Shown here piece after piece: positions 53,073 to 62,282 of a stretch of 64,000 bases of DNA. Source of the stretch: Mesorhizobium sp. B2-4-3 (GTDB lineage Bacteria; Pseudomonadota; Alphaproteobacteria; Rhizobiales; Rhizobiaceae); assembly GCF_006442815.1 (NCBI RefSeq), contig NZ_VFVL01000030.1, forward strand, positions 1 to 64,000, read 5' to 3'. The position numbers and the translations under genes are program-made. Positions within the stretch are counted from its first letter, which is position 1, and each line of letters begins with the position of its first letter. Under the pieces are notes generated by a model. That model had not been told where the DNA came from and did not search any database. It worked only from the letters and a program-made list of their open reading frames with translations.

Positions 53073-53577
53073 CGTCATTCCAGGGCGGAGCAAGGAGCGA
53101 AGCGACGCGCGCAGACCCCAGAATCCATGCCGTGACGGTTGAGCGCCGCCACGGTCCAGAACGCTCACCAGCCGATCCCGCGAAAGAACTCGAACCATTC
53201 CGGGTTGCTCTTCTCGATCAATTCCACCTTCCATTGGCGCGGCCAGCGCTTCAATGATGTCTCACGCTGGATGGCATCGGTGATGTCGAAATGCTCTTCG
53301 TACCAGACGAGGCGCTGCACGCCGTAACGGCTGGTGAAGGTGGAGCCCTGGCCGGTCTTGTGCTCGGGCATCCGGCGAGCAAGGTCGTTGGTGACACCAA
53401 TAGATCGTGCCGCCTTTCTGGCTTGCGGTCATGTAGACGTAGCCTGTCATGCTTCGATCTTACCTGGCGCCATCGCCAACGGCTATTCTGGGCAGTTGCA
53501 TTCTATGGTCAATGTCACGGCATGGATTCTAGGGTCTGCGCGCGTCGCTTCGCTCCTTGCTCCGCCCTAGAATGACG
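53073..53577. mobile_element. B-family palindrome carrying a GIY-YIG gene
   Basis: The left arm (53073-53163: cgtcattccagggcggagca...atccatgccgtgacg...cgccgccacggtccagaac) and right arm (about 53495-53577: cagttgcattctatggtcaa...cacggcatggattctagg...ctccgccctagaatgacg) are the same sequences that form the closed hairpins at 43.05 and 50.57 kb. Between them, in place of the roughly 12-nt centre, is a minus-strand GIY-YIG gene. No transposase is present. Confidence 0.82.
53165..53450 (-). pseudogene. Frameshifted GIY-YIG endonuclease
   Basis: Read from ATG 53450: MTGYVYMTASQKGGTIYW, then out of frame; read in a second frame: IGVTNDLARRMPEHKTG then QGSTFTSRYGVQRLVWYEEH to 53165 (ending FRGIGW). 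The GIY-YIG motif is split as G-T-I-Y|(I)G-V-T-N. At about 53400 the sequence reads caatagatc where the family needs caatatagatc, a 2-base deletion. The intact protein would be about 95 residues. Cargo of the B element. Confidence 0.85.
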
Positions 53578-55120
53578 AAGGCCGGGTCGGCGGGACAGCG
53601 CCCCCCTCTGCCCTGCCGGGCATCTCCCCCACAAGGGGGGAGATTGGCAGTTTCCACGGATCCGCCACCCTCGGCCAGATCAGCCTCGTCAGTTTCCTGT
53701 AATCCGTCTTCGCCGGATTGCTCGGATAGGAACTCGGCGCCGCGACGTAGATGATCTCGGCGGCGATCGGCGCGAAGCCGGCGTAGAAGTGGTTGGTCGA
53801 CTTGATCAGCAGAATATCTTTCGCCATCGGATCGATGCCGATGTTGGAGAAGACATCCGGCTCGAAGGTCTGGGTGCGGTTGGTGTTGAGGATAACGTCG
53901 ACCTCGGTGCCTTCGATGCGCACCACCGCCGAAGGTCCCAGCGTCACGCGGCTCGGGCCGAAGCTCTGCCAGCCTTCATTGGTGGTCTTCAGCACCGTGA
54001 CGCGGGCGTCGATCGGCTCGCCGGCCTGAGGGCCGGCCTTGCCGCCGAAGCGCAGGTCGATGACGGCGCCTTCGCCGGCCGCGTGGCAGAAGGTCACCGC
54101 GATCGGATCCCAGATCGTCGCCACGCCGACCTTGTGTACGCCGCGCGTCAGCAGCTCGCGCAGCACGATGGTGCCGTCGCCCGGCACGCCGCCGCCCGGA
54201 TTGTCCCAGATGTCGGCGATCACGACCGGCTTGTCCTGGCGCTCGGCGCGCACAGCAAGCGCCTGCTCGATGCCGACCGAGGCGGAAAGCATCGTCATCG
54301 CCGTCTTTTCACGCAAGGCGTAGAGTTCGCGCCCCAGCGTTTCTGCGAGCTTGTCGCCCTTTTCCTTGTCGTCGTCGGTGACGACCAGGATGCGCGTTCC
54401 CATCTCCGGCACGTCGGCGGCCATGAAGCCGTGGACGACCGAGACCGACAGCACGCCGTCCTTGCCATGCAGCGCCTTGATCCTGTCGACGAAGGAGCGC
54501 ATCGGCTCGCGGCTGGTCGGCAGCACCTGGATCATACGGCAGTCGAAGGTCGAGATCACCGGCTTGATCTCGCCGCGCGCCGCGGCAATGCCGAGCTCGA
54601 CGACGTGCTCGCCGCGCTCGTAGAAATCGGTGTGCGGGAATTCGAGGAAATAGGCCATGACATCGCAGGCCGCGACGCGTTTCGGCGTCAGGTGGCTGTG
54701 CGGATCGAACTCGCAGGCGATCACCACCTTTGGACCGACGATGGCGCGCACGCGTTCCAGCAGATCGCCTTCACAGTCGTCATAGCCTTGCGCGATCATG
54801 GCGCCATGCAGGCCGAGGATCACCGCATCGACCGGCAGCGCGGCCTTGAGCTGATCGAGGATCTCGTCGCGCAGCGCCTCATAGGTCTGCCGCTGCACGA
54901 GGCCGCCGGGCTCCGCCCAGGTGGCGGTGCCTTCGATGACCGTCAACCCTTCCTTGGCCGCGCGTTTGCGCAAAGCCACGATCGGCGAGGAGCAAAGCGT
55001 CGGCGTCTCCGGGTGCTTGCCCGGACCGGCATAGAAGGCCATCTCGAACGAGGCCCGGTCGGTCGGCACCGGCGAGAAGGTGTTGGTTTCCGTCGCCAGC
55101 GAGGCGGTGAAGATGCGCAT
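53567..55120 (-). CDS. M81 (MlrC/microcystinase-C-like) metallopeptidase
   Basis: A 517-residue protein starting at ATG 55120 (MRIFTASLATETNTFSP), with ggag upstream. The M81 N-terminal zinc region appears as ATETNTFSP and VILGLHGAMIAQGYDDCEGD; the C-terminal part has ADIWDNPGGGVPGDGTIVLR. Family members degrade linear microcystin or cleave related amides. The last 27 residues ([19 protein letters not shown]...PSSF) are encoded by an E repeat and the B arm, and the stop codon lies in the B arm; the natural end was probably near VADPWK. It is the last gene of the same-strand CUT1 transporter run. Confidence 0.88.
   Translation of the reverse strand: MRIFTASLATETNTFSPVPTDRASFEMAFYAGPGKHPETPTLCSSPIVALRKRAAKEGLTVIEGTATWAEPGGLVQRQTYEALRDEILDQLKAALPVDAVILGLHGAMIAQGYDDCEGDLLERVRAIVGPKVVIACEFDPHSHLTPKRVAACDVMAYFLEFPHTDFYERGEHVVELGIAAARGEIKPVISTFDCRMIQVLPTSREPMRSFVDRIKALHGKDGVLSVSVVHGFMAADVPEMGTRILVVTDDDKEKGDKLAETLGRELYALREKTAMTMLSASVGIEQALAVRAERQDKPVVIADIWDNPGGGVPGDGTIVLRELLTRGVHKVGVATIWDPIAVTFCHAAGEGAVIDLRFGGKAGPQAGEPIDARVTVLKTTNEGWQSFGPSRVTLGPSAVVRIEGTEVDVILNTNRTQTFEPDVFSNIGIDPMAKDILLIKSTNHFYAGFAPIAAEIIYVAAPSSYPSNPAKTDYRKLTRLIWPRVADPWKLPISPLVGEMPGRAEGGAVPPTRPSSF
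53592..53650. repeat. E-family half element, right side of the GIY-YIG locus
   Basis: gggacagcgcccccctctgc, cctgccgggcatctccccca, then caaggggggagattggcag; the reverse complement of 53003-53061. It encodes part of the C-terminal tail of the M81 gene on the minus strand. Confidence 0.88.
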
Positions 55121-55133
55121 GAACGCTCCGTAG

Positions 55134-55204
55134 CGGACTTTTTGTTTTTCGCAATTCCGGACGGAAAACCGCCGCACATTTTTCCTGGAATTGCTGGAAT
55201 TGCT
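55134..55204 (+). repeat. A-family intergenic repeat
   Basis: ggactttttgtttttcgcaa, ttccggacggaaaaccgccg, then cacatttttcctggaattgc; ends with a doubled ggaattgct that reaches the permease stop. It forms the leader of the M81 gene. Confidence 0.88.
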
Positions 55205-56027
55205 ATTTGACCGCGCCGAGCGCCAGTCCGCGGACGAGATAGCGCTGCAGCCAGATGAAGAGGATCGCCACCGGCAGTGTCGCCAGCAGCGTGGCCGCCA
55301 TGACATGGTGCCACTCGATCGTATAGCGTCCGGCGACCAGCGAGAAAACCTGGATCGGCAGCGTGTAGCTTTCCTGGCTGCGCAGCATGGTGAGCGCGAC
55401 GACGAACTCGTTCCAGGCGTTGATGAAGGTGAAGATCGCCGTCACCGCGATCGCCGGCAGGCAAAGCGGCAGGAAGACCTTGCGCAAAGTCAGCCAGCGG
55501 CCGGCGCCCTCCATCCAGGCTGCCTCCTCGAGGTCGCGCGGAATGGTGTCGAAATAGCTCTGCAGCATCCATACCGTGAAGGCGACGTTGAAGGCCATGT
55601 AGATGAAGCCGAGCGCGGTGGTACTCTCGACCAGGCCCCAGGCGGCCATCAGCCGGAACAGGCCGAGCACCAGCACGATCGGCGAGATCATCTGCGAGAT
55701 CAAAAGGAACTGCCGGAACGCGCCGTAGCCGGCAAAACGAAAGCGCGACATCGCATAGGCCGCCGGCACCGAGATCAGGATGGCGCCGATGGTCGCCAGC
55801 GCCGAGACATAGAGCGAGTTGACGAGGGCCTGGCCGAAGCCGGTCGCCACCCACATGTCGGCGAAATTCGACCAGCGGAATTCGCTCGGCCACCAGGTGG
55901 GGGTGAGCACCTCCGTGCGCGGCTTGACCGCGGTGAGGAACATCACGGCGAAGGGAAAGATCGTCACCACGATCAATGGCAAAAGCAGCAGCCAGGCGAT
56001 GATGGTGCGTTTCAGCTTGCCGTTCAT
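55203..56027 (-). CDS. CUT1 ABC transporter permease (MalG/UgpE-like)
   Basis: A 274-residue permease with six transmembrane helices, an N-terminal [20 protein letters not shown]-type segment and the EAA-type coupling loop [20 protein letters not shown] followed by [15 protein letters not shown]. It forms a heterodimer with the upstream permease; the start overlaps that gene's stop (ATGA). The stop codon abuts an A repeat. Confidence 0.93.
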   Translation of the reverse strand: MNGKLKRTIIAWLLLLPLIVVTIFPFAVMFLTAVKPRTEVLTPTWWPSEFRWSNFADMWVATGFGQALVNSLYVSALATIGAILISVPAAYAMSRFRFAGYGAFRQFLLISQMISPIVLVLGLFRLMAAWGLVESTTALGFIYMAFNVAFTVWMLQSYFDTIPRDLEEAAWMEGAGRWLTLRKVFLPLCLPAIAVTAIFTFINAWNEFVVALTMLRSQESYTLPIQVFSLVAGRYTIEWHHVMAATLLATLPVAILFIWLQRYLVRGLALGAVK

Positions 56028-56893
56028 GCCCGCTGCTCCCGCATGGCTAGCCGCACATAGATCATGGTGAAGACGAGCAGGATGGCGAACATCACCAGCG
56101 ACACTGCCGAGGCTTCGCCCAGTTTGCCGATGCGGAAGGCGAGCTTGTAGAGATGCGTGACCAATATGTCGGTCGAGTTCGCCGGCCCCCCTTGAGTCAT
56201 CACCCAGATGATCGGGAAGGAGTTGAACACGTAGATGGTGTTGAGCACGATCGCGATATTGATGAAGGGTTTCAAGAGCGGAAAGGTGATCTCGCGGAAC
56301 TGCTGGAAAGGCGTGGCGCCCTCGAGTGCCGCGGCCTCATAGAGATCGTCGGGGATCGAGGACAGGCCGCCGAGGAAGATCGTGGTGGTGAAGGGGACCG
56401 TCACCAATATGCCGATCAGCACCTGCATCGGGAAGGCCGTCTCGGCGCTCGCCAGCCACTGGATGTTCTGGCTGATCAGGCCGAGCTTCATCAGCGCCGA
56501 GTTCAACATGCCGCTCTCGCCGCTGAGCGCCCAGCGCCAGACCACCGCCGTCATGGTCAGCGACACCGCCCAAGGCAGCATGACGATGACGCGGGCGAGG
56601 CCACGGCCATAAAAATCCATGTTGAGGATCATCGCCACCGGGATCGACAGAAGCAGCGCGCCGCCGACCACCAGCACGGTCCACAGCCCGGTGCGCCAGA
56701 GCGCCGCGACGAAATCCGGATCGGCGAACAACTCGGCGAAGTTGGCAAAGCCACTGAACTCGCGCAACTGGCCGAAGCGGTTGACGTCGTGCGTCGAGAT
56801 CTGGATCAGGTCCCAGACCGGCCAGAAGATGACGATCGCCGCCAGGAACAGGCTGGGCAGTGTCAGCAGGTAGGGCAGGAAGCGATTTTGCAT
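56024..56893 (-). CDS. CUT1 ABC transporter permease (MalF/UgpA-like)
   Basis: A 289-residue permease with six transmembrane helices and the EAA coupling loop [20 protein letters not shown], then [20 protein letters not shown]. Its stop overlaps the next permease start. A 385-bp gap with an F repeat separates it from the binding-protein gene on the same strand; they are probably still co-regulated. Confidence 0.93.
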   Translation of the reverse strand: MQNRFLPYLLTLPSLFLAAIVIFWPVWDLIQISTHDVNRFGQLREFSGFANFAELFADPDFVAALWRTGLWTVLVVGGALLLSIPVAMILNMDFYGRGLARVIVMLPWAVSLTMTAVVWRWALSGESGMLNSALMKLGLISQNIQWLASAETAFPMQVLIGILVTVPFTTTIFLGGLSSIPDDLYEAAALEGATPFQQFREITFPLLKPFINIAIVLNTIYVFNSFPIIWVMTQGGPANSTDILVTHLYKLAFRIGKLGEASAVSLVMFAILLVFTMIYVRLAMREQRA

Positions 56894-57048
56894 CGGCCGG
56901 TTTGTACTGCGTTGCGAGGCTTCAATGGGATGGTTTGCCAGCTAGGCCAATTCTCATCTGTCTTGCTAGGCGCTCAGTTTCGAATTCTTTCCAGGCGCCG
57001 CCCCTCACCTGTCTGCCTGTCCTCCGCGGCAGTTGCGGAAGAGCGCCC

Positions 57049-57215
57049 TTCATCTCCCCCGTCGATCGGGGAGAGGTGTCGAGCGAAGCTCGACGGAGTG
57101 GGGGTCGACCCCTGGGCGCAAGGCGAGGAGGTTCGCGGCGTTTGCCAGGTGGTTCCCCCACCCCGTCTCGGTTTCGCCGAGCCACCTCTCCGCCCCTCCG
57201 GAGGGAGAGGAAGGA
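57049..57215. repeat. F-family intergenic palindrome
   Basis: Arms at about 57053-57104 (tctcccccgtcgatcgggga...gagaggtgtcgagc...gagtgggg) and 57157-57208 (ccccaccccgtctcggtttc...gccacctctccgcccctccg) are imperfect reverse complements. It lies between the binding protein and permease genes. Nothing else is seen in 56894-57278. Confidence 0.8.
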
Positions 57216-57278
57216 CCGGGAAGGTGTGGCGCGCTCCGACGGGGTGGAGCGCGCCACGGGGCGCAGGGAGATACGCCC

Positions 57279-58508
57279 TTATTTCTTCTTCAGGACGGCG
57301 TCGGCCTTGGCCGCCGCATCCTTCAAGCCGGCCTCGGGATCGCCGCCGAGATAGATCTTCTGCATGGCGTCCGACGTGATCTGGGCGATCTCTTCCCAGC
57401 CCGGGATGACCGGCGCGAAGCGGGCGTCGGGCAGAAGTGCTGTAAAGGCGGCGAGGTCGGCGTTGTTGACGTAATAGTCCATCTTCGCCTCTTCCTTGTT
57501 CACCGGCAGGAAGCCTTCGCCCTGCGTGAACTTGGCGCGCTGCTCCTTGGTGAACAGGAAGTCGAGCAGCTTCCAGGCCTCGTCCTTGTTCTTGGAGTTC
57601 TTGAACATGATGATGCTATCGGTGACGCCATAGGTACCGCGCGCGCCGGTCGGGCCGGCCGGGATGGCGGCGACGCCGTATTTCAGCTTCGGCGCTTCTT
57701 CCTTGATCTGGTTGGATAGGAAGGGCGCGGTGATCATCATGCCGACCTTGCCCTGCTTGAACAGGTTCTGCACATCCTCGCGGTTGTTGGAGGTGACGCC
57801 CGGTTCGGTCAGGCCCTCGTCGATCATCGACTTATAGAGCTTGGCGGCTTCGAGCGCACCGGGCGTGCTCAAGCCGGACGTGCCGTCCTTGTTGAGGATC
57901 TCGGTGCCCTGCGACCACATCGCATAGTAGTAGTAGACGTCGGTCTCGATCTCCTTGCCCTGCAGGCCGAAGCCGAAGGCGCCTTGAGCCTTGATCTTGC
58001 GGGCGTCTTCCTGCAGCTCGGTCCAGGTCGCCGGCGGCTTGGCGATACCGGCCTTCTCGAACAGCTCCTTGTTGTAATACATGGCGCGCGCGGAAGCCGC
58101 GATCGGCAGGCCGTAGGTCTTGCCGTCCATGATCGAGGGCTGCAGGAAGGTGTCGATGAAGCGGTCCTTGAACTCGGGCTTGATGTAGCTGTCGAGCGGC
58201 TCGGCGACATCCTGCTGGACGAAGTCGATCAGCCAGCGCGTGCCGATGATCGAAAGGTCGGCGTTGGTGCCGGCGGTGATGTCGGTGGTGAGCTTCTGCA
58301 GGAGCACATCCCATGGCACCACTTCATATTTGATGGTGATGCCGGGATTGGCCGCCTCGAATTCCTTCTTCACCGCTTCGAAATAAGGGCCGGTCTTGGC
58401 GCTGTATTCGGCGACGGTGACGCGCACCTCGCCGGCATCGGCAGGTGCTGCAAAAGCCAGCATGCTCATTCCGGCCAACAGGCCGACAGTCCATTTCGCA
58501 AGGCTCAT
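57279..58508 (-). CDS. CUT1 ABC transporter substrate-binding protein
   Basis: A 409-residue periplasmic family 1 binding protein with a signal peptide (LLAGMSMLAFAAPADAG, cleaved after ADA). Mature landmarks are VRVTVAEYSAKTGPYFEAVK, FEAANPGITIKYEVVPWDVL and FLFTKEQRAKFTQGEGFLPV. It resembles UgpB/MalE-type carbohydrate binders; the sugar is unknown. It is divergent from the SDR-ATPase-RpiR genes. Confidence 0.92.
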   Translation of the reverse strand: MSLAKWTVGLLAGMSMLAFAAPADAGEVRVTVAEYSAKTGPYFEAVKKEFEAANPGITIKYEVVPWDVLLQKLTTDITAGTNADLSIIGTRWLIDFVQQDVAEPLDSYIKPEFKDRFIDTFLQPSIMDGKTYGLPIAASARAMYYNKELFEKAGIAKPPATWTELQEDARKIKAQGAFGFGLQGKEIETDVYYYYAMWSQGTEILNKDGTSGLSTPGALEAAKLYKSMIDEGLTEPGVTSNNREDVQNLFKQGKVGMMITAPFLSNQIKEEAPKLKYGVAAIPAGPTGARGTYGVTDSIIMFKNSKNKDEAWKLLDFLFTKEQRAKFTQGEGFLPVNKEEAKMDYYVNNADLAAFTALLPDARFAPVIPGWEEIAQITSDAMQKIYLGGDPEAGLKDAAAKADAVLKKK

Positions 58509-58562
58509 CTGATTTCTCCCATTGATGCACGTTGGCGCCTGGCCCTTATGGGCGCAGGATTT

Positions 58563-58631
58563 ATGTTACTTTCCTACATTATCCATCATTCCGCGCCATG
58601 CAAGCGGATTATCATGTTGCTTAATTACATT
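58563..58631. promoter_or_regulatory. Pair of similar operator-like sites in the divergent promoter
   Basis: ATGTTACTTTCCTACATT (58563-58580) and ATGTTGCTTAATTACATT (58614-58631) match at 14 of 18 positions, are partly palindromic (ATGT..ACAT ends) and lie 51 bp apart between two divergent transcription units, in otherwise AT-rich DNA. The RpiR regulator encoded at 60.53 kb is the obvious candidate to bind them (inference). Confidence 0.6.
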
Positions 58632-58680
58632 TGCTTGGGTAGCCTGCCGGCTTAAAATGAGGGGTGGAGGAGCGGACAGC

Positions 58681-59451
58681 GTGGGTTCGAAAGCCGAGTT
58701 CGAAGGCAAGACAATTGTCGTCACCGGCGCCGGCGGCGGCCTCGGTTCGGCGATCGTCGAGCTGATGGCGGAGCACGGCGCGCGAATCGTCGGCTGCGAC
58801 CAGTCGACGGAAGCGCTGGCCAGCCCGCACATCGCCTCGCGCCATGTCTTCAACCTGCTCGACCGGGCCTCGATCGAAGCGGCGATCCCCGCGCTGCTCG
58901 ACAAGGACGGCGTTCCCGACATCCTGATCAACAATGCCGGCTGGACGCGCGCCGAGACTTTGAAGGCGCTGACGGCGGACAAAATCGAGCAGGAGCTCGG
59001 CCTCAATTTGACCGGGGTGATGACTTTCGCCGATCCGCTCATCAAGGCGATGTCCAAGCGCGGCGCGGGCAGCGTCGTCTTCATCTCCTCGGTCAACGCC
59101 ATCGCGCATTTCGGCAATCCGGCCTATGCCGCGGCCAAGGCCGGCATCAACGCCTACGCCAAATCGATCGCCGTCGAGCTCGGCCGCAGCGGGTTGCGCG
59201 CCAATGTCGTGTGCCCAGGCTCGATCCGCACCGCCGCCTGGGACCATCGCCTGGCCAAGGACCCCGAGATCTTAGGCCGGCTCAAGCGGCTCTATCCGCT
59301 CGGCCGCATCGTCAACGCGTCGGAAGTGGCGGAGGCCGTCGCCTTCCTTGCCTCCGAGCGCGCTTCCGGCATAACAGGTGCCGTTGTGCCCGTGGACGCC
59401 GGACTGACAGCCGGCTACCTGCCTTTCATCGACGACATATTGGGAGCGTGA
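58681..59451 (+). CDS. Short-chain dehydrogenase/reductase
   Basis: A 256-residue SDR starting at GTG 58681, with ggaggag 9 nt upstream; an in-frame ATG at 58657 is less well placed. NAD(P) motif TIVVTGAGGGLGSAIVELMA, catalytic Ser in VVFISSVNAIAHF, Y-x3-K in PAYAAAKAGINAY (Tyr and Lys), and C-terminal GITGAVVPVDAGL. Close to sugar or polyol dehydrogenases; the substrate may be the imported sugar (inference). It begins the forward unit with the ATPase and RpiR. Confidence 0.9.
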   Translation: MGSKAEFEGKTIVVTGAGGGLGSAIVELMAEHGARIVGCDQSTEALASPHIASRHVFNLLDRASIEAAIPALLDKDGVPDILINNAGWTRAETLKALTADKIEQELGLNLTGVMTFADPLIKAMSKRGAGSVVFISSVNAIAHFGNPAYAAAKAGINAYAKSIAVELGRSGLRANVVCPGSIRTAAWDHRLAKDPEILGRLKRLYPLGRIVNASEVAEAVAFLASERASGITGAVVPVDAGLTAGYLPFIDDILGA

Positions 59452-59453
59452 CC

Positions 59454-60521
59454 ATGACCGACGTCCAGTTCCGCAACCTGTCGAAATCCTTCGGCCAGCA
59501 CAAAATCCTCGAGGACATCAACCTCGACATCCGGACCGGCGAGTTCGTCGTGCTGGTCGGCCCGTCCGGCTGCGGCAAGTCTACGCTCCTGCGCATGCTG
59601 GCAGGGCTGGAGGCGATCACCTCCGGCGATCTCGTCATCGGCGGCACGCGCGCCAACGAGTTGCCGCCGCAGAAGCGCAACATCGCCATGGTGTTCCAGT
59701 CCTACGCGCTGTTCCCGCATCTGAAGGCTGCGGAAAATATCGGCTTCGGCCCGAAAATCCGCGGCGAGACGCGCGCCGCGATCGACGACAAGGTCAAGAA
59801 GGCGTCGGGCGTGCTCAACCTCTTTTCCTACCTCGACCGCTATCCGCGGCAATTGTCGGGCGGCCAGCGCCAGCGCGTCGCCATGGGCCGCGCCATCGTG
59901 CGCGAGCCTTCGGTCTTCCTCTTCGACGAGCCGCTTTCCAACCTTGACGCGCAATTGCGCGTGCAGATGCGCACCGAGATCAAGGCGCTGCACCAGCGGC
60001 TGAAATCGACCATCGTCTACGTCACCCACGACCAGATCGAGGCGATGACCATGGCCGACCGCATCGTGGTGATGGATCGCGGCCGCATCCAGCAGGTCGG
60101 CCAGCCGCTGGAGCTCTACGACAAGCCGGCCAACAAATTCGTCGCCGCCTTCATCGGCTCGCCCTCGATGAGCTTCGTCTCCGGCGTGCTGAAGAGCGCT
60201 GGAGCCAAGTCCTGGTTTGAAACGACGGGCGGCGGCCGTCTGGCGCTCCCGGGCAAGGCCACGTCCGGCAGCGACACGGTCGAGGCCGGCATCAGGCCCG
60301 AGCATTTCGTGGTTGGCGCCGGCGACGATGCGATCGCGATCAAGGTCGATGTCGTCGAGCCGACCGGGTCGGAAACGCATGTCTACGGCTCGGTCGGCGA
60401 CGACACGGTGCGCGCGGTGTTCCGCGACCGGCTGCAGGTGAAGCCGGGCGACCGGCTGCCGGTGAGCGTCGACCCGCGCAACATCCACCTCTTCGACAAG
60501 GCGACGGGCCTGCCGCTCTGA
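59454..60521 (+). CDS. CUT1 ABC transporter ATP-binding protein (UgpC/MsmK-like)
   Basis: A 355-residue ATPase, start ATG 59454 with gggag upstream. Walker A GPSGCGKSTLLRMLAG, signature LSGGQRQRVAMGRAI, Walker B VFLFDEPLSNLDAQLR and the C-terminal TOBE/OB domain with ESGIRPEH-type EAGIRPEHFVVG. It supplies the ATPase for the divergent permeases and binding protein, 3 bp after the SDR. Confidence 0.95.
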   Translation: MTDVQFRNLSKSFGQHKILEDINLDIRTGEFVVLVGPSGCGKSTLLRMLAGLEAITSGDLVIGGTRANELPPQKRNIAMVFQSYALFPHLKAAENIGFGPKIRGETRAAIDDKVKKASGVLNLFSYLDRYPRQLSGGQRQRVAMGRAIVREPSVFLFDEPLSNLDAQLRVQMRTEIKALHQRLKSTIVYVTHDQIEAMTMADRIVVMDRGRIQQVGQPLELYDKPANKFVAAFIGSPSMSFVSGVLKSAGAKSWFETTGGGRLALPGKATSGSDTVEAGIRPEHFVVGAGDDAIAIKVDVVEPTGSETHVYGSVGDDTVRAVFRDRLQVKPGDRLPVSVDPRNIHLFDKATGLPL

Positions 60522-60530
60522 GATGATGAC

Positions 60531-61412
60531 ATGAAGACCCCGGCCGACATCATCACCCGCCTGCAATTGATATCGCAGGACGGCACCAAGTCGGACCGCC
60601 GGCTGGCCGGGCTGGTGCTTTCCGACCTCGATTTCGCCTCCAAGGCCGCGATCTCGGAGATCGCCGCGCGCGTCGGCGTCAGCGAGCCGACCGTCACCCG
60701 CTTCTGCCGCAATCTCGGTTGCGAGGGCCTGCGCGATTTCAAGTTCTACCTGGCGCAGGCGATCGCCATCGGCGGCCAGTATCTGTCGCCGGAGCCGCTC
60801 AGCCGCGACGCGCGCGAGCAGCGCATCGCCTCGGCGATTACCGAGGCGGCGATCGCCGCCATCCAGCGCGCCAGCGAAAACCTCGACATGACGACGCTGA
60901 TGGATGTCGCCGCCCGCATCGCCGCTTCCGGCAATGTGCTGTGCATCGGCTCCGGCGGCATTTCCTCGATGATGGCGACCGAGATGCAGAACCGGCTGTT
61001 CCGGCTCGGCCTGTCGGCGCTCGCCCAGATCGACGGCCAGCTGCAGCGCATGTATGCCGCGGTGGCGACGCCCGAGACGACGCTGGTCGCCTTCTCGGTG
61101 TCGGGCTATGCGCGCTCGGTGATCGAGGCGGTCGAGGTGGCGCAGCAATATGGCGCCGCCACCGTCGCCATCACAGCGCCGGATTCGGCTCTGGCCAAGG
61201 TCGCCGACACGGTGATCCTTTTGCAGTCGGTCGAGGACGGCAACATCTACAAGCCGACCTCGTCGCGCTACGCGCTTTTGGCCATCCTCGACATGATCGC
61301 CACCACGGTGGCGGAGGCGCGCGGGCCGAAAGTGCTGGAGAATTTGCGCCGCATCAAGCAGAGCGTGAACACGCTGAAGGTGGACGATCCGAAGCTGCCG
61401 CTGGGGGACTGA
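60531..61412 (+). CDS. RpiR/MurR-family transcriptional regulator
   Basis: A 293-residue regulator with an N-terminal HTH_6 domain (about 20-85: [20 protein letters not shown], then [14 protein letters not shown]) and a C-terminal SIS sugar-phosphate domain (about 130-270: [37 protein letters not shown]). It probably senses a phosphorylated sugar and controls the adjacent CUT1 transporter genes; operator candidates lie in the divergent region at 58.56-58.63 kb. 10 bp after the ATPase. Confidence 0.93.
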   Translation: MKTPADIITRLQLISQDGTKSDRRLAGLVLSDLDFASKAAISEIAARVGVSEPTVTRFCRNLGCEGLRDFKFYLAQAIAIGGQYLSPEPLSRDAREQRIASAITEAAIAAIQRASENLDMTTLMDVAARIAASGNVLCIGSGGISSMMATEMQNRLFRLGLSALAQIDGQLQRMYAAVATPETTLVAFSVSGYARSVIEAVEVAQQYGAATVAITAPDSALAKVADTVILLQSVEDGNIYKPTSSRYALLAILDMIATTVAEARGPKVLENLRRIKQSVNTLKVDDPKLPLGD

Positions 61413-61453
61413 GCGGTTGCAGCGGCTTGCGCCGCCGAAGTTGGCGATCCTTC

Positions 61454-61613
61454 GCGCCCCCCTCTGGCCTGCCGGCGATCTCCCCCACGAGGGGGGAGAT
61501 CGGCAGTTCCGGCGCCCCGCTCACCCTAGTACGTTGGAGATTGGCGAAAGCCGCCGCGACATCTGATCTCCCCCCTTGTGGGGGAGATGTCCGGCAGGAC
61601 AGAGGGGGGCGCT
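61454..61613. repeat. E-family palindromic repeat (complete)
   Basis: gcgcccccctctggcctgcc...acgaggggggagat and gatctcccccc...gtccggcaggacagaggggg are the arms, with the middle ggcgaaagcc in common with the E element at 46.30 kb. It lies between RpiR and the DUF167 gene and may end transcription of both. Confidence 0.9.
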
Positions 61614-61633
61614 GTCCCGCCAACATTTCAAAT

Positions 61634-61948
61634 TTAGGATTGCCCAAAAGCCTCGATGCTTTTCGCCAACTCAGCCGCATCCCCCAAGACCCGCAGCGTC
61701 TTCAGTCGCGAGGTGCCGCCGGCGACCACCGAAACGGCCGACACCGGCACGCCCAGCGCCTTGGCCATCATCCGCTCCAGCGCTTGATTGGCGGCGCCGT
61801 TCCCCGGCACGGCGCGCACGCGGGCTTTAAGGTGACTGCGGCCGTCGGCGGTGGTCTCGACGCCATCGATCCGGTCGAGCGCCGCCTTCGGCGTCAGCCG
61901 CACGAAGAGGTCGATGCCGTTCTCGCGAAGCCGGAACGGCGTGCTCAT
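61634..61948 (-). CDS. DUF167 (YggU-like) protein
   Basis: A 104-residue protein of the DUF167 family: [40 protein letters not shown] and [16 protein letters not shown] (the family's T-S-R-x-K motif, here [10 protein letters not shown]). The start overlaps the YggT stop by one base (TGATG). The family is small, of unknown function, and commonly sits after yggT. Confidence 0.88.
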   Translation of the reverse strand: MSTPFRLRENGIDLFVRLTPKAALDRIDGVETTADGRSHLKARVRAVPGNGAANQALERMMAKALGVPVSAVSVVAGGTSRLKTLRVLGDAAELAKSIEAFGQS

Positions 61949-62247
61949 CAGCCGCCGGCCACGACCCAGGACCAGACGGTGGTGACCAGAAACTGCCGGA
62001 TGAAGAAAATGATCAGCAAAAGAATGATCGGCGAAATGTCGATGCCGCCGAGATCGGGCATGAAGCGGCGGATCGGGCGCAATGCCGGGTCGGTCAGCCG
62101 GTAGAGCATGTTGCCGACGCTGCCGACGAACTGGTTGCGCGAGTTGACGACATTGAAGGCATAGAGCCAGGAAAAGATCGCCGAGGCGATGATGATCCAC
62201 CAGTAGATATCAAGCGCCATGACGATGGTCTGAATAAGGGCGATCAT
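61948..62247 (-). CDS. yggT: YggT family membrane protein
   Basis: A 99-residue protein with two transmembrane helices (about 5-27 and 70-93) and the conserved R-x-[32 protein letters not shown] region. YggT proteins have been linked to osmotic and ion homeostasis. The start ATG 62247 gives the usual length; the frame is open upstream through the tandem repeat but has no family character. Confidence 0.92.
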   Translation of the reverse strand: MIALIQTIVMALDIYWWIIIASAIFSWLYAFNVVNSRNQFVGSVGNMLYRLTDPALRPIRRFMPDLGGIDISPIILLLIIFFIRQFLVTTVWSWVVAGG

Positions 62248-62282
62248 GCCGGTCTCCAAATTGTCGCCGACATGTAGCCATT

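Noticed and set aside
59415-61148. 577-codon antisense frame over ATPase and RpiR
   Set aside because: Shadow of the two well-supported genes; no recognisable domain.
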